Part shown: positions 50,315 to 58,269 of the stretch, one piece after another | How positions within the stretch are numbered: position 1 is the stretch's first letter | How the letters are laid out: each line of letters opens with the position of its first letter | NCBI GenBank assembly: GCA_965279405.1 | Contig: OZ257157.1 | Coordinates: 3,596,001-3,660,000 of the forward strand | DNA: 64,000 nucleotides | Reading direction: 5' to 3' | Origin: CBDDIP01 sp965279405 | Lineage (GTDB): Bacteria; Actinomycetota; Acidimicrobiia; Acidimicrobiales; Ilumatobacteraceae | Notes under the pieces: generated by a model | Told to the model about the DNA's origin: nothing | Database searches by the model: none | What the model saw: the letters and a program-made list of their open reading frames with translations, nothing else | Position numbers and translations under genes: made by a program

Positions 50315-51481
50315 TCAACCGGATCGGTGCAGCCGCTGGTTGAGCCGCGCTGCCTGACGGTTCTGGTGGTCGCGCTCGGCGAGGTTGGGGGCGTTGCGCG
50401 CAGCACTGGCGTACAGGCGTGCCGCCAGCTCGAGGTCGCCGTTCTTCTCGTGCAGGTGGGCGGCGACCGCTTCGCGCCGCGGAACGTTCTGGTCCACGTC
50501 GGCCAGCGCGGCCAGCCCGGCGGGCGCGCCATCGGCCTCGCCGACGGCGACGGCGCGGTTGAGCCGAACGATCGGCGTGTCGGTGAGCGCCAGCAGCTCG
50601 TCGTACCACTCCACGATCTGCACCCAGTCCGTCTCGTCGACGTGTGCGGCATCGGCGTGCAGTGCGGCGATGGCCGCTTGCACCTGGTACTCGCCGAGCC
50701 GATCGCGGGCGAGCGCGGCCTGGGTGATGACGATCCCCTCGGCGATGAGGCTGCGGTCCCACTCGCTGCGGTCCTGATCGGCGAGGGGCACGATGCTCCC
50801 GTCCGCTCGGGTGCGGCTGCTCCGGCGGGCGTGGTGGAGGAGCATCAGCGCGAGCAGCCCGTGGACCTCGGGATCGTCGGCCAGGGCAGCGAGCTGGCGC
50901 GTCAGCCGGATCGCTTCGGCGGCGAGGTCGACGTTGCCGGAGTAGCCCTCGTTGAACACGAGGTAGAGCACCCGCATCACCGTGCGCACGTCGCCGGGGC
51001 GCTCGACGCCGGCCAGACCGACCACTCGCTTGGCGCGACTGATGCGCTGGGCCATCGTCGCTTCGGGCACGAGGTAGGCCTCGGCGATCTGGCGCGTGGT
51101 CAAGCCACCGACCGCTCGCAACGTGAGTGCGACCGCCGACGACGGCGTCAGATCGGGATGCGCGCACAGGAAGTAGAGCTGCAGCGTGTCGTCCGCCGTC
51201 GGGACCGCACCGCCGAGCGGCTCGGTGTCGAACCGCAGCTCACGATCGCGACGCGCGGCGACGGAACGGGTCATGTCGAGGAACGCCCGCCAGGCAACGG
51301 TGATCAGCCACCCCGCTGGCTCGTCGGGCACGCCGGCCTCCCAGGCCGACATCGCCCGGATGAGTGCCTCCTGCACGGCGTCCTCGGCGGTCGCGAAGTC
51401 TGCTCCGCGACCGACGAGGACGCTCAACACCCGAGGGACGAGCCGGCGCAGCTCGACGTCGTCGGCGTTCACCGCGTTCAC
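50315..51481 (-). CDS. ECF42-type RNA polymerase sigma factor with C-terminal extension
   Basis: About 388 residues. The sigma2 region spans FATAEDAVQEALIRAMSAWE and sigma4 has GGLTTRQIAEAYLVPEATMAQRISRAKR. A helical extension of about 200 residues (DUF6596/TPR-like, containing LYLVFNEGYSG) follows, diagnostic of ECF42. These sigma factors have no anti-sigma and are genetically linked to DGPF-domain proteins, as here. The start is uncertain: GTG 51481 avoids overlap; an ATG at 51538 would overlap the DGPF gene by 52 bases. Confidence 0.88.
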   Translation of the reverse strand: MNAVNADDVELRRLVPRVLSVLVGRGADFATAEDAVQEALIRAMSAWEAGVPDEPAGWLITVAWRAFLDMTRSVAARRDRELRFDTEPLGGAVPTADDTLQLYFLCAHPDLTPSSAVALTLRAVGGLTTRQIAEAYLVPEATMAQRISRAKRVVGLAGVERPGDVRTVMRVLYLVFNEGYSGNVDLAAEAIRLTRQLAALADDPEVHGLLALMLLHHARRSSRTRADGSIVPLADQDRSEWDRSLIAEGIVITQAALARDRLGEYQVQAAIAALHADAAHVDETDWVQIVEWYDELLALTDTPIVRLNRAVAVGEADGAPAGLAALADVDQNVPRREAVAAHLHEKNGDLELAARLYASAARNAPNLAERDHQNRQAARLNQRLHRSG

Positions 51482-51486
51482 TCGGT

Positions 51487-51894
51487 TCAGTGGGTGAAGG
51501 TCGGCGGTGCGGTCAGGAACGGGCGAAGCTCCAGCCACTCGTGGATCGGCTTGCCACCGGCACCGGGCGCGGCGGACAGCTCGCCTGCCAGCTCGACCGC
51601 CCGCTCGTAGCTGTCGACGTCGATGATCATCCAGCCGGCGATCAGGTCCTTCGTCTCGGCGAACGGGCCGTCCGTCACGGGCGGTCGGCCCTCACCGTCG
51701 TAGCGGACCCATGCCCCGGTCGGCGACAGCGCCTGCCCGTCGATGAACTCGCCGCTGAGCTCGAGCCGACCGGCGAAGTCGTTCATGAAGCGGATGTGCG
51801 CCTCGACCTCGTCGGGCGTCCACTGATCCATCGGGACGTCGTTGACGGGTGCGGGCGCCCCCTTGTAGTGCTTGAGCAACAGGTACTTGGCCAT
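51487..51894 (-). CDS. DGPF-domain (YCII-related) protein
   Basis: 135 residues beginning MAKYLLLKHYKG and carrying the defining VTDGPFAETKDLIAGWMIIDVDS segment. DGPF proteins accompany ECF42 sigma factors and are thought to be part of the stress response they direct, though no biochemical function is known. AAGGAGAACACG precedes the ATG. It lies immediately upstream of the sigma factor gene and downstream of a VOC gene on the same strand. Confidence 0.88.
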   Translation of the reverse strand: MAKYLLLKHYKGAPAPVNDVPMDQWTPDEVEAHIRFMNDFAGRLELSGEFIDGQALSPTGAWVRYDGEGRPPVTDGPFAETKDLIAGWMIIDVDSYERAVELAGELSAAPGAGGKPIHEWLELRPFLTAPPTFTH

Positions 51895-51991
51895 CGTGTT
51901 CTCCTTGTGTCGAGTCGGCCGTTGCGGCCGGTTGTGCCCTGGAGACGGAGCCAGGCTCGGATCCTCGACATCGTTGCGGAAATCTCTGCCG

Positions 51992-52426
51992 TCAGCTCAC
52001 GCAGAACTCGTTGCCCTCCGGGTCGGCCATCGTCACCCACTGCTGCGGGCCGAGTTGACCGTCGTACAGCTTGGTGGCGCCGAGCCCCTGCAGCCGTTCC
52101 ACCTCGGCGTCGCGCCGAGCCGCCCCCACCTGGAGGTCGACGTGCATCCGGTTCTTGCCCGACTTGTGCTCCGGCACCTGCTGGAAGAACCAGCGCGGGC
52201 CGCGCCCGCCCGGGTCGCTGATCGCGTCGCCGGTCTTCCACACGAGCACACCCTGATGTCGCGTCACGTCGTCGTCGGTGGCGTGGCCGGCGTCGAGCAT
52301 GCGCTGGACGAACGCCTCGTCGCGATCGGCGGTGTAGCCGAGCGCCGCGGCCCAGAAGTCGGCCTGCTGGTGCGGGTCGGCGCAGTCGAGGGCGATCTGC
52401 ACGGTGATGTCGAGTTGTTCGCTCAT
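51992..52426 (-). CDS. VOC-family protein linked to ECF42
   Basis: 144 residues with the small VOC pattern: VQIALDCADPHQQADFWAAALG at the start, SGKNRMHVDLQVG in the middle, and MADPEGNEFCV at the end. VOC proteins often occur in ECF42/DGPF clusters, so it is probably part of the same response. It is 97 bases upstream of the DGPF gene. The substrate is unknown. Confidence 0.83.
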   Translation of the reverse strand: MSEQLDITVQIALDCADPHQQADFWAAALGYTADRDEAFVQRMLDAGHATDDDVTRHQGVLVWKTGDAISDPGGRGPRWFFQQVPEHKSGKNRMHVDLQVGAARRDAEVERLQGLGATKLYDGQLGPQQWVTMADPEGNEFCVS

Positions 52427-52597
52427 GATCTCCAGTGTTCCAGTCGTCACGGTCGGGTTGCGTCCGCAACCGTGCGCAGCGCGCCCGTTCCCCGTCGCCC
52501 GGATTCCTGAACCTGCAAACGGAATCACCAGGAGTCCGGACCGCATTAGGGTGACCGCCGCGCCCGCACACCCGGTGCGGCGGACAAGGAGAAAACA

Positions 52598-52786
52598 GTG
52601 GGTCTGCTCGACAGCTTGAAGGGTTTGTTCGGCGGGAAGAAGGGCGGCAAGGATCCGAAGGCGCAGCTGCAGGACGTCGCCAAGAAGATCGACGCCGAGG
52701 CCGAGAAGCTGGCGTCGAAGGATGGCGTGATCGGCGACGTCGCCGGCAAGGCGCACGAGGTCCTCGACAAGGTCGACGGCGACTGA
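52598..52786 (+). CDS. Small basic helical protein (possible MT0933-like antitoxin)
   Basis: 62 residues with an amphipathic Lys/Gly/Asp-rich sequence starting MGLLDSLKGLFGGKKGG and a C-terminal helix GKAHEVLDKVDGD. GTG start is preceded by GGAGAAAACA. This looks like the short Lys/Asp-rich proteins annotated as mycobacterial antitoxin MT0933, but no toxin gene is adjacent and the function is open. It stands alone between two divergent/convergent neighbours. Confidence 0.6.
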   Translation: MGLLDSLKGLFGGKKGGKDPKAQLQDVAKKIDAEAEKLASKDGVIGDVAGKAHEVLDKVDGD

Positions 52787-52810
52787 CGGACGGCGACGCC
52801 GCACCGGCCC

Positions 52811-53908
52811 TCAGGGGTTGGGTGCGACGTTGCCACCCTGACGAGGCAGTTCGATGAAGGTGCGACCGGGCGTCAGCTTCATCGGGCTGCCATCGTCGGC
52901 GGTCAGCGTGAACGGCAGCAAACGATCGCTGCGGCTCCAGGTGCCGTGGACGACGCTGCCCCCGGAGAACAGGAACGCCTCGCCCGTGCCGATCGTCTGC
53001 GCGTCGGGGCTGTCGGAGATCCCCGGCAGGTAGTTCATCACCAGGATGAGGACGTTGTTCGTGCTGACCTGTGCCCCGGTCGCGGCGTCACGGTGGACCG
53101 ATCGCTCCATCGTCCGCAGGTAGAGGCCACTGGCTGCATCCCAGGTCCAGTGGACGTCGATGGCATCGAGCTTGATGTCGACGTTGCCGGCCGGCACGCC
53201 ACCCGGGGCCTCGTCTGCGGCGCGGTACTGGAACTGCTGCTGTGGTGCGTGCGTGTCCGGCGGAGCCTTGGCCCACAGCGCGGACGTGTTCGTGTACAGG
53301 TTGTGCGGGACGTTCTTGTCGTTCGTGCGGAAGTAGACGCCGACGCGGTTCGGGCCCATGTTGACGAGGTCGCTGGCGTCGATCGCCGCGGTCACCGTCT
53401 TGTTGCCGCCGCTCCACGCGAACAGCGGGTGACTCAGCGAACCGAACAGGTTGATGTCCTGGATGCGCCCGCTGCGGCACGGCCCGACGGGGTCGCTGCC
53501 CTGGCTCTGGAAGACCATCGCGAACCGGGTGAGGTTGTCGTTGACGATCTCCTCGAAGACGAGGTCGGCTTCGTTGAACCCGGTCTGCGGGCGAGCGCCG
53601 GGAGCGTTGTCGATCTTGACGACGAGGGCCGGGCGGTTGACGACGGCAGGGTCGGTGCTCAACGGCGTGCCGGTGAGCGGGTTCACGGGGTCGGGGGCGA
53701 CCGTGGTGGTGGTGATCAGCTCCGTGGTCGACGTCGTCGGCGCCTCGGTGGTCGAGGTGCTTGCCGACGAGCTGGTGGTGGGTTCGGCCGTGGCCGGCAC
53801 CGTGGTGTCGGCGGACTTGCTGTCGTCGCTGCATGCGACGCCGATGACGGACAGGCTGATGCCGATGGCCGCGATGCGGCGCGTCATCGACCGAGGGGTG
53901 GGGATCAT
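52811..53908 (-). CDS. DUF3048-domain lipoprotein
   Basis: 365 residues. A lipobox VIGVAC is followed by a Thr/Ser-rich linker (about residues 30-75) and the DUF3048 domain: NPLTGTPLSTDP, RPALVVKIDNAPGARPQTGFNEADLVFEE, and FQSQGSDPVGPCRSGRIQDI. The family (including Bacillus YerB) is extracytoplasmic and of unknown function. The protein should be attached to the outer face of the membrane. A downstream Met could serve as an alternative start but would not change the signal. Confidence 0.86.
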   Translation of the reverse strand: MIPTPRSMTRRIAAIGISLSVIGVACSDDSKSADTTVPATAEPTTSSSASTSTTEAPTTSTTELITTTTVAPDPVNPLTGTPLSTDPAVVNRPALVVKIDNAPGARPQTGFNEADLVFEEIVNDNLTRFAMVFQSQGSDPVGPCRSGRIQDINLFGSLSHPLFAWSGGNKTVTAAIDASDLVNMGPNRVGVYFRTNDKNVPHNLYTNTSALWAKAPPDTHAPQQQFQYRAADEAPGGVPAGNVDIKLDAIDVHWTWDAASGLYLRTMERSVHRDAATGAQVSTNNVLILVMNYLPGISDSPDAQTIGTGEAFLFSGGSVVHGTWSRSDRLLPFTLTADDGSPMKLTPGRTFIELPRQGGNVAPNP

Positions 53909-54002
53909 GGCGGGGGAACCTCTGTGCTCGTGTCTGCCCGCGGACAGGACGCGTCCATTGTGGCCGTGCCGGTCCGCTCAGTGGTGGCATCCCCTGCTGC
54001 GG

Positions 54003-54725
54003 TCACCCCATCCGGGTAGCGAGCTGCCGATCGAAGAGGTCGAGCATCGCGGCCCACGAGCGGCGATCGGCTTCGGCGTCGTACTTGATTCCCGGGATCG
54101 AGGCGAGGTGGGCGTCGTGGTTGGTGAAGCTGTGCTGCACCCCGCCGTAGAGGTGCATCTGCCAGTCGACGCCCCCGGCAGCCATCTCCTCCTCGAACGC
54201 GTGGCGCTGCGCGGCGGGGATCAACGGATCGTCGGCGCCGATGCAGACGAGGACCGACCCGGTGATGTTCGCTGCGTCCTGCGGGCTCGACGTGCCGAGC
54301 CCGGAGTGGAAGCCGACGGTGGCGTGAACCGCGGCGCCGCTGCGGGCGACCTCCAACGCCATCGTTCCGCCGAAGCAGTAGCCGATCGCCGCGATACGTG
54401 ATGCGTCGACGCCAGGTTGGGCGAGCAGCACGTCCAGTGCAGCCACGCCGAGCTCACGGGTGCGTGCCCCGTCGCCGATGAGTCCCATCAGGCGGGGCAT
54501 CATCTCGTCCGCGGGTGCCGGAACGCCGCCGCCGTGGTAGTCGGCGGCGAAGGCGATGAAGCCGAGCTCCGCAAGTCGCTGAGCATTCGCCTTGGCGTGA
54601 TCGCTCACGCCCGGACCCTCGTGGTAGACGACCGCGCCGGGTTGTGGCGCCCCGCTTGTCTCGCCGTACAGCGTCCCGATCAGGTTGCGCCCGTCGGCCT
54701 GGTACTCGATCTCCCGTGTCTGCAT
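54003..54725 (-). CDS. Dienelactone hydrolase family protein
   Basis: 240 residues of the alpha/beta hydrolase fold with the dienelactone hydrolase layout. The nucleophile Cys is in AIGYCFGGTMAL, the acid Asp in CIGADDPLIP and His in GGVQHSFTN; E in VVYHEGPG is the residue that orients the thiolate. It may open lactones in aromatic-ring or halo-aromatic breakdown, but many family members are general esterases. It stands alone, 35 bases from the ParA gene on the same strand. Confidence 0.85.
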   Translation of the reverse strand: MQTREIEYQADGRNLIGTLYGETSGAPQPGAVVYHEGPGVSDHAKANAQRLAELGFIAFAADYHGGGVPAPADEMMPRLMGLIGDGARTRELGVAALDVLLAQPGVDASRIAAIGYCFGGTMALEVARSGAAVHATVGFHSGLGTSSPQDAANITGSVLVCIGADDPLIPAAQRHAFEEEMAAGGVDWQMHLYGGVQHSFTNHDAHLASIPGIKYDAEADRRSWAAMLDLFDRQLATRMG

Positions 54726-54760
54726 CGCCTCATCATGGCGCTCACGAGCGAGCGCCCGGT

Positions 54761-55501
54761 TCACCAGAGATGAACGGCGATCTCCTGCCACAGGGCGCGC
54801 ACGGATTCGGCGGCGGCCGACCTCGGAGCGAACGACGTCACCGGCGCGCGCTCGGTGCCCATGCGCTCGAACACCGTCGAGTTGGGCAGCTCGGCATGGA
54901 GCAGGTGCGGCCACTCGGCGCGCAGCTGCTCGATGAAGGTGCGTTGCAGCTTGCGTCGGCGATCGACGATGGAGAAGAACGGCAGCACCGCGGGCGGCGC
55001 TTCCCACTCGACGAGGAAGTCGGTCAGCTGGCCGAGCGTTCGGGCCGACAGCGGTGTCGGGATCGTCGGCACGAGCAACGCATCGGCGGCACCGAACACG
55101 CTCTCGCTGACGAGTGAGATCGACGGCGCGCAGTCGAGGATGGCCAGGTCGTAGTGCTCCGCCTCCGGGTCGAGCAGCTCCGCCAGCCTGCGGGCCGGGT
55201 GCTTGACGTCGTCGAGGCGCACGTCGAGGTGGCGCATCGAGAAGTCGGAGGGCACCACGTCGAGCGACGGCAGGTCGGTGCCGCGCAGGTGTCGCCCGAG
55301 CTCACCGTGGCGACCGACCATCGTGCCCGCGCCACCCTTCACCTTCGGCTTGACGCGCAGCGAGAACGTCGCCGCGCCCTGCGGATCGAGGTCCCACAGC
55401 AGCACGCGCACGCCTTGCTCGGCGGCCGCCGCAGCGAGGTTCACGGCGGCGGTGGTCTTCCCCACGCCACCTTTGATGCTGTAGGTCGCGACGGTCTTCA
55501 T
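54761..55501 (-). CDS. ParA-family ATPase coupled to a CHAD protein
   Basis: 246 residues. The deviant Walker A is intact (KGGVGKTTAAVNLA, including the signature Lys), with DLDPQGAATF and the Walker B-like LAILDCAPS. There is no N-terminal HTH, as in chromosomal/orphan ParA and McdA-type positioning ATPases. No parB or parS-like site is seen next to it. Its ATG overlaps the stop of the CHAD gene (ATGA at 55498-55501). ParA-like ATPases place cargo on the nucleoid; a polyphosphate-granule cargo is suggested by the partner. Confidence 0.88.
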   Translation of the reverse strand: MKTVATYSIKGGVGKTTAAVNLAAAAAEQGVRVLLWDLDPQGAATFSLRVKPKVKGGAGTMVGRHGELGRHLRGTDLPSLDVVPSDFSMRHLDVRLDDVKHPARRLAELLDPEAEHYDLAILDCAPSISLVSESVFGAADALLVPTIPTPLSARTLGQLTDFLVEWEAPPAVLPFFSIVDRRRKLQRTFIEQLRAEWPHLLHAELPNSTVFERMGTERAPVTSFAPRSAAAESVRALWQEIAVHLW

Positions 55502-57021
55502 CGGTCGTCCGTGCCGAGCAGCGCGCGCAGGTCGGCCTCGGTCGCCTTGCTGTCGTACGCGTCGAATTGCGCGGCGAACTCGGCGCGTGCTGCGTCGCGA
55601 TCGCGCTCCAGGCGCTCGCGCATCTGCCCGAGCGCGAGGAACGTCTCGACGTCGACGCTGCCCGTGCCGAGATCGCCGGCCACGCGCACCAGTTCGTCGG
55701 CGTGCACGGCGGCGTCCTGGTGGCGCCCGAGGTTGTCCTGCAACGACTTCAGCCGCTTGACGAACACCTTGCGCGGCGCCGACGGAAGCACGCCGCCGAG
55801 GCACTCGATCGCGTAGCGCAGCTTCTTGGCGTCCTTGCGCAGCTCGTGCAGATCCTCGTCGGGCGAGGCGGCGGTGATCAGCCGGCCCTGCGACAGCAGC
55901 TGACGGTGCGCCGCCTTGATGCGCTTCGCCGCGACCTCGACGAACGGCTGGTCGGCCCGGCTCGGCCGATCGCTGACGATGTCGCGGTCGCCGCCGTCCG
56001 TCTCGCTCGGCTCGGCGGTGAGGAACGTGCGCCAGTCGGCCAGCAAACGGTGAGCACGTGCCGATTGCATCGCCGAGGTCAGCGCGTGATGCGCGTCGGC
56101 GCGGTGGCGCTCGAGCGTGGCGAGCACCGGCCCGAGCAGCTCGACGGTTCGCGCCCCGGACTCTGCGGCCAGCGCCGGCCACTCCAGCAGCAGCACGTCG
56201 AGGTCGCGCGCCGGGCCGGTCGCACTGGCGAGCCACTGGAAGCGTCGGGCGAACGCCTTGCGCTCGTCGTCGTCGAGCACGTCCTTGGCCTGTCCCAGTA
56301 CCGATCGAGTTCGCCGCACGGCGACGCGCAGGTCGTGCAGGAACTCGGTGTCGGTCTGGTCCAGGGTGCCCTGCCAGTTGAGCTCGATCGCCTCGGCGAG
56401 GCGCAGGAAGACGGCGCGGAACGCGTCGCTCGCGGCGAGCAGCGGCGGGAGGGCGAGCGTGGGGGAGAGGTCGAAGCCGTCGAGGTCGACACCCGCTCGC
56501 TCGGCCACCACCTCGATCGCCGCAGCGCCGATCTCCGTGGCGCCGATGGTGACGAGCCGGTCGGCCACGCGCGCCGCTGCAGCGGCGTGGCCCGTCGACG
56601 GAGCGATCTCGATGAGCAGCGGCGTCTCGATCACGTCGACCGCGACGGTCACCTTGCCGGCGCGATCACGGCGTTGCAGCCGATGTCCACGGCCGTTCAG
56701 CGAGACCAGTGGCAGCAGGGCGCGCATCTCGATGATGCCGGCGAGTCGGCTGCGCAGCGGTCCGCGGGGGAGGTCGTCGACGAAGCGCGGCGTGGTTTCG
56801 AGCGGAAGGGTCGCCGGCACGGAGCCGGCAGCGTGCAACGTCACCGACCCAGGTCGGGCGATCAGGCGCATCCCGGCGCGGTGCAGTCGCCCGTCGGCGG
56901 TGTCGAGCAGCACGTCGCGGATCTCGTGCACCGAGGCGGCGACCAGGCCGTCGGCGACCAGCGCGTCGACCACCTCGTCGGCGCGCAGGCTGTCGTGGGT
57001 GAACGTCTGGAGTGCGGTCAT
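55498..57021 (-). CDS. CHAD-domain protein with degenerate N-terminal CYTH-like domain
   Basis: 507 residues. Residues 1-195 resemble a CYTH domain (LLDTADGRLHRAGMRLIAR, KVTVAVDVIETPLLIEIAP) but lack the ExExK catalytic motif. Residues about 210-490 form the CHAD domain: helix-rich with conserved His/Arg/Lys, for example FLHDLRVAVRRTRSVL and DLHELRKDAKKLRYAIE. CHAD domains bind polyphosphate and localise to polyphosphate granules. It is the first gene of an operon with parA, and it is divergent from a CYTH and a Nudix gene. Confidence 0.87.
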   Translation of the reverse strand: MTALQTFTHDSLRADEVVDALVADGLVAASVHEIRDVLLDTADGRLHRAGMRLIARPGSVTLHAAGSVPATLPLETTPRFVDDLPRGPLRSRLAGIIEMRALLPLVSLNGRGHRLQRRDRAGKVTVAVDVIETPLLIEIAPSTGHAAAAARVADRLVTIGATEIGAAAIEVVAERAGVDLDGFDLSPTLALPPLLAASDAFRAVFLRLAEAIELNWQGTLDQTDTEFLHDLRVAVRRTRSVLGQAKDVLDDDERKAFARRFQWLASATGPARDLDVLLLEWPALAAESGARTVELLGPVLATLERHRADAHHALTSAMQSARAHRLLADWRTFLTAEPSETDGGDRDIVSDRPSRADQPFVEVAAKRIKAAHRQLLSQGRLITAASPDEDLHELRKDAKKLRYAIECLGGVLPSAPRKVFVKRLKSLQDNLGRHQDAAVHADELVRVAGDLGTGSVDVETFLALGQMRERLERDRDAARAEFAAQFDAYDSKATEADLRALLGTDDR

Positions 57022-57071
57022 CGGGGCTCGTCGTCACGGTAGCCGTGGCGCTGCGTGTGCCCGGCCCGCGT

Positions 57072-57269
57072 GGAGGGTTTGGCGCTCGCTCGGGTGGGCT
57101 TGGAACCCTCCACCGGAGTCGCGCGGAGGGTTTGGCGCTCGCTCGGGTGGGCTTGAAACCCTCCACTCGAGTCGCGCGGAGGGTTCCGCGCTCGCCCGGG
57201 TGGGCCTGAAACCCTCCACTCGGCCGGTGCGGAGGTTTGGCGCTCGCTCGGGTGGGCCTGAAACCCTCC
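57072..57269. repeat. 53-base-period palindromic repeat, cluster C (4 units)
   Basis: Units start at 57072, 57125, 57178 and 57231, exactly 53 apart; the last is one base short in its first arm. Each 40-base unit begins GGAGGGTTT and ends AAACCCTCC, with a near-identical core CGCTCGCTCGGGTGGGC in three units, then a 13-base spacer of the type ACTCGAGTCGCGC. This is the best-preserved cluster. It fills most of the 285-base divergent gap between the CHAD and CYTH genes. Confidence 0.95.
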
Positions 57270-57306
57270 ACCCGGGCGGGACGCGTCGAGCTGCGAGACT
57301 CTGCCC

Positions 57307-57798
57307 ATGCCCTTCGAGATCGAGCGGAAGTTCATCGTCGAGCGGTTGCCGGACACCGTCTCGTCGGCACCCGGTCACCGCATCCGCCAGGGCTACCTGG
57401 CCGAGGAGGACGACGTCGAGGTACGCGTCCGCATCGTCGATCGCGGGGCATCCCTCACGGTCAAGGCGGGGCGCGGCCGGTCGCGGATCGAGGTCGAGCA
57501 CGCGCTTTCGATCGACGAGGCCGAGGAGCTCTGGCCGTTCACCGACGGCCGGCGCATCGACAAGGTCCGCCGCCACGTCAACGTCGGCGCCGTGGCGACG
57601 CCGGGGATGCACGCCGACGTCGACGTGTACGACGAGCCGCTGCTCGGGTTGATCGTCGCGGAGGTCGAATTCGACACCGATGAGGCAGCTGACGCGTTCG
57701 TGCCGCCCGACTGGTTGGGTCGCGAAGTGACGGGTGAGCAGGGCTGGAGCAACGCCGCCCTGGCGCGCTTCGGCCGACCCGGAGCAACGACCGCCTGA
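57307..57798 (+). CDS. CYTH-domain protein (triphosphate tunnel enzyme family)
   Basis: 163 residues starting MPFEIERKFIV, which contains the ExExK signature (EIERK) of CYTH/triphosphate tunnel metalloenzymes. RIRQGYL, DVEVRVRI and SLTVKAGRG carry the tunnel Arg/Lys residues. Members hydrolyse tripolyphosphate, thiamine triphosphate or make cyclic AMP; stand-alone bacterial forms are mostly triphosphatases. It is divergent from the CHAD gene, whose CYTH half is degenerate, and 45 bases upstream of a Nudix gene. Confidence 0.88.
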   Translation: MPFEIERKFIVERLPDTVSSAPGHRIRQGYLAEEDDVEVRVRIVDRGASLTVKAGRGRSRIEVEHALSIDEAEELWPFTDGRRIDKVRRHVNVGAVATPGMHADVDVYDEPLLGLIVAEVEFDTDEAADAFVPPDWLGREVTGEQGWSNAALARFGRPGATTA

Positions 57799-57843
57799 CC
57801 AGCGTCGCGACGGTCCGCGAACGGCGAGAGCGCCAACCGTAAG

Positions 57844-58257
57844 GTGACCGCCGTGATCGAAGCAGCCGGCGGCGTCGTGTGGCGCACCACTCCGAAGGGT
57901 CGGTTGGAGATCCTCGTCATCCATCGTCCGCGAGCTCGCGACTGGTCGTTGCCGAAGGGCAAGCTGGAAGACGGCGAGGACGCGCTCGAGGGCGCACAGC
58001 GCGAGGTGCTGGAGGAGACCGGGCTGGTCTGCGAGGTCGGGCCGGAGCTGCCGACCACGGTCTACGTCGATCGCCGCGGGCGCGACAAGAGCATCCGGTG
58101 GTGGGCGATGAGCCCGGTCAGCGGAAAGTTCCGTCCCAACGCGGAGGTCGACGACGTCCGCTGGATGCGTGTCGAGCAGGCTGCAGCGAAGCTCAGCTAC
58201 GAGCGAGACGTGACGATGCTCGCCGCGTTGATGGACGCGCTCGCCCCCGTCCGCTGA
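57844..58257 (+). CDS. Nudix hydrolase
   Basis: 137 residues. The Nudix box is seen as GKLEDGEDALEGAQREVLEETGL, preceded by the substrate strand SLPKGK. It resembles the small MutT-like diadenosine polyphosphate or (p)ppGpp-type hydrolases. Together with CYTH and CHAD neighbours it points to metabolism of inorganic polyphosphate or nucleotide polyphosphates. GTG at 57844 is followed by another GTG nine bases later. Confidence 0.86.
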   Translation: MTAVIEAAGGVVWRTTPKGRLEILVIHRPRARDWSLPKGKLEDGEDALEGAQREVLEETGLVCEVGPELPTTVYVDRRGRDKSIRWWAMSPVSGKFRPNAEVDDVRWMRVEQAAAKLSYERDVTMLAALMDALAPVR

Positions 58258-58269
58258 AGCTCTGCTCGA

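Noticed and set aside
57072..57269. The periodic 53-base units as a CRISPR array
   Set aside because: The conserved part is 40 bases and the spacers only 13 bases, near-identical to one another; no cas genes are present.
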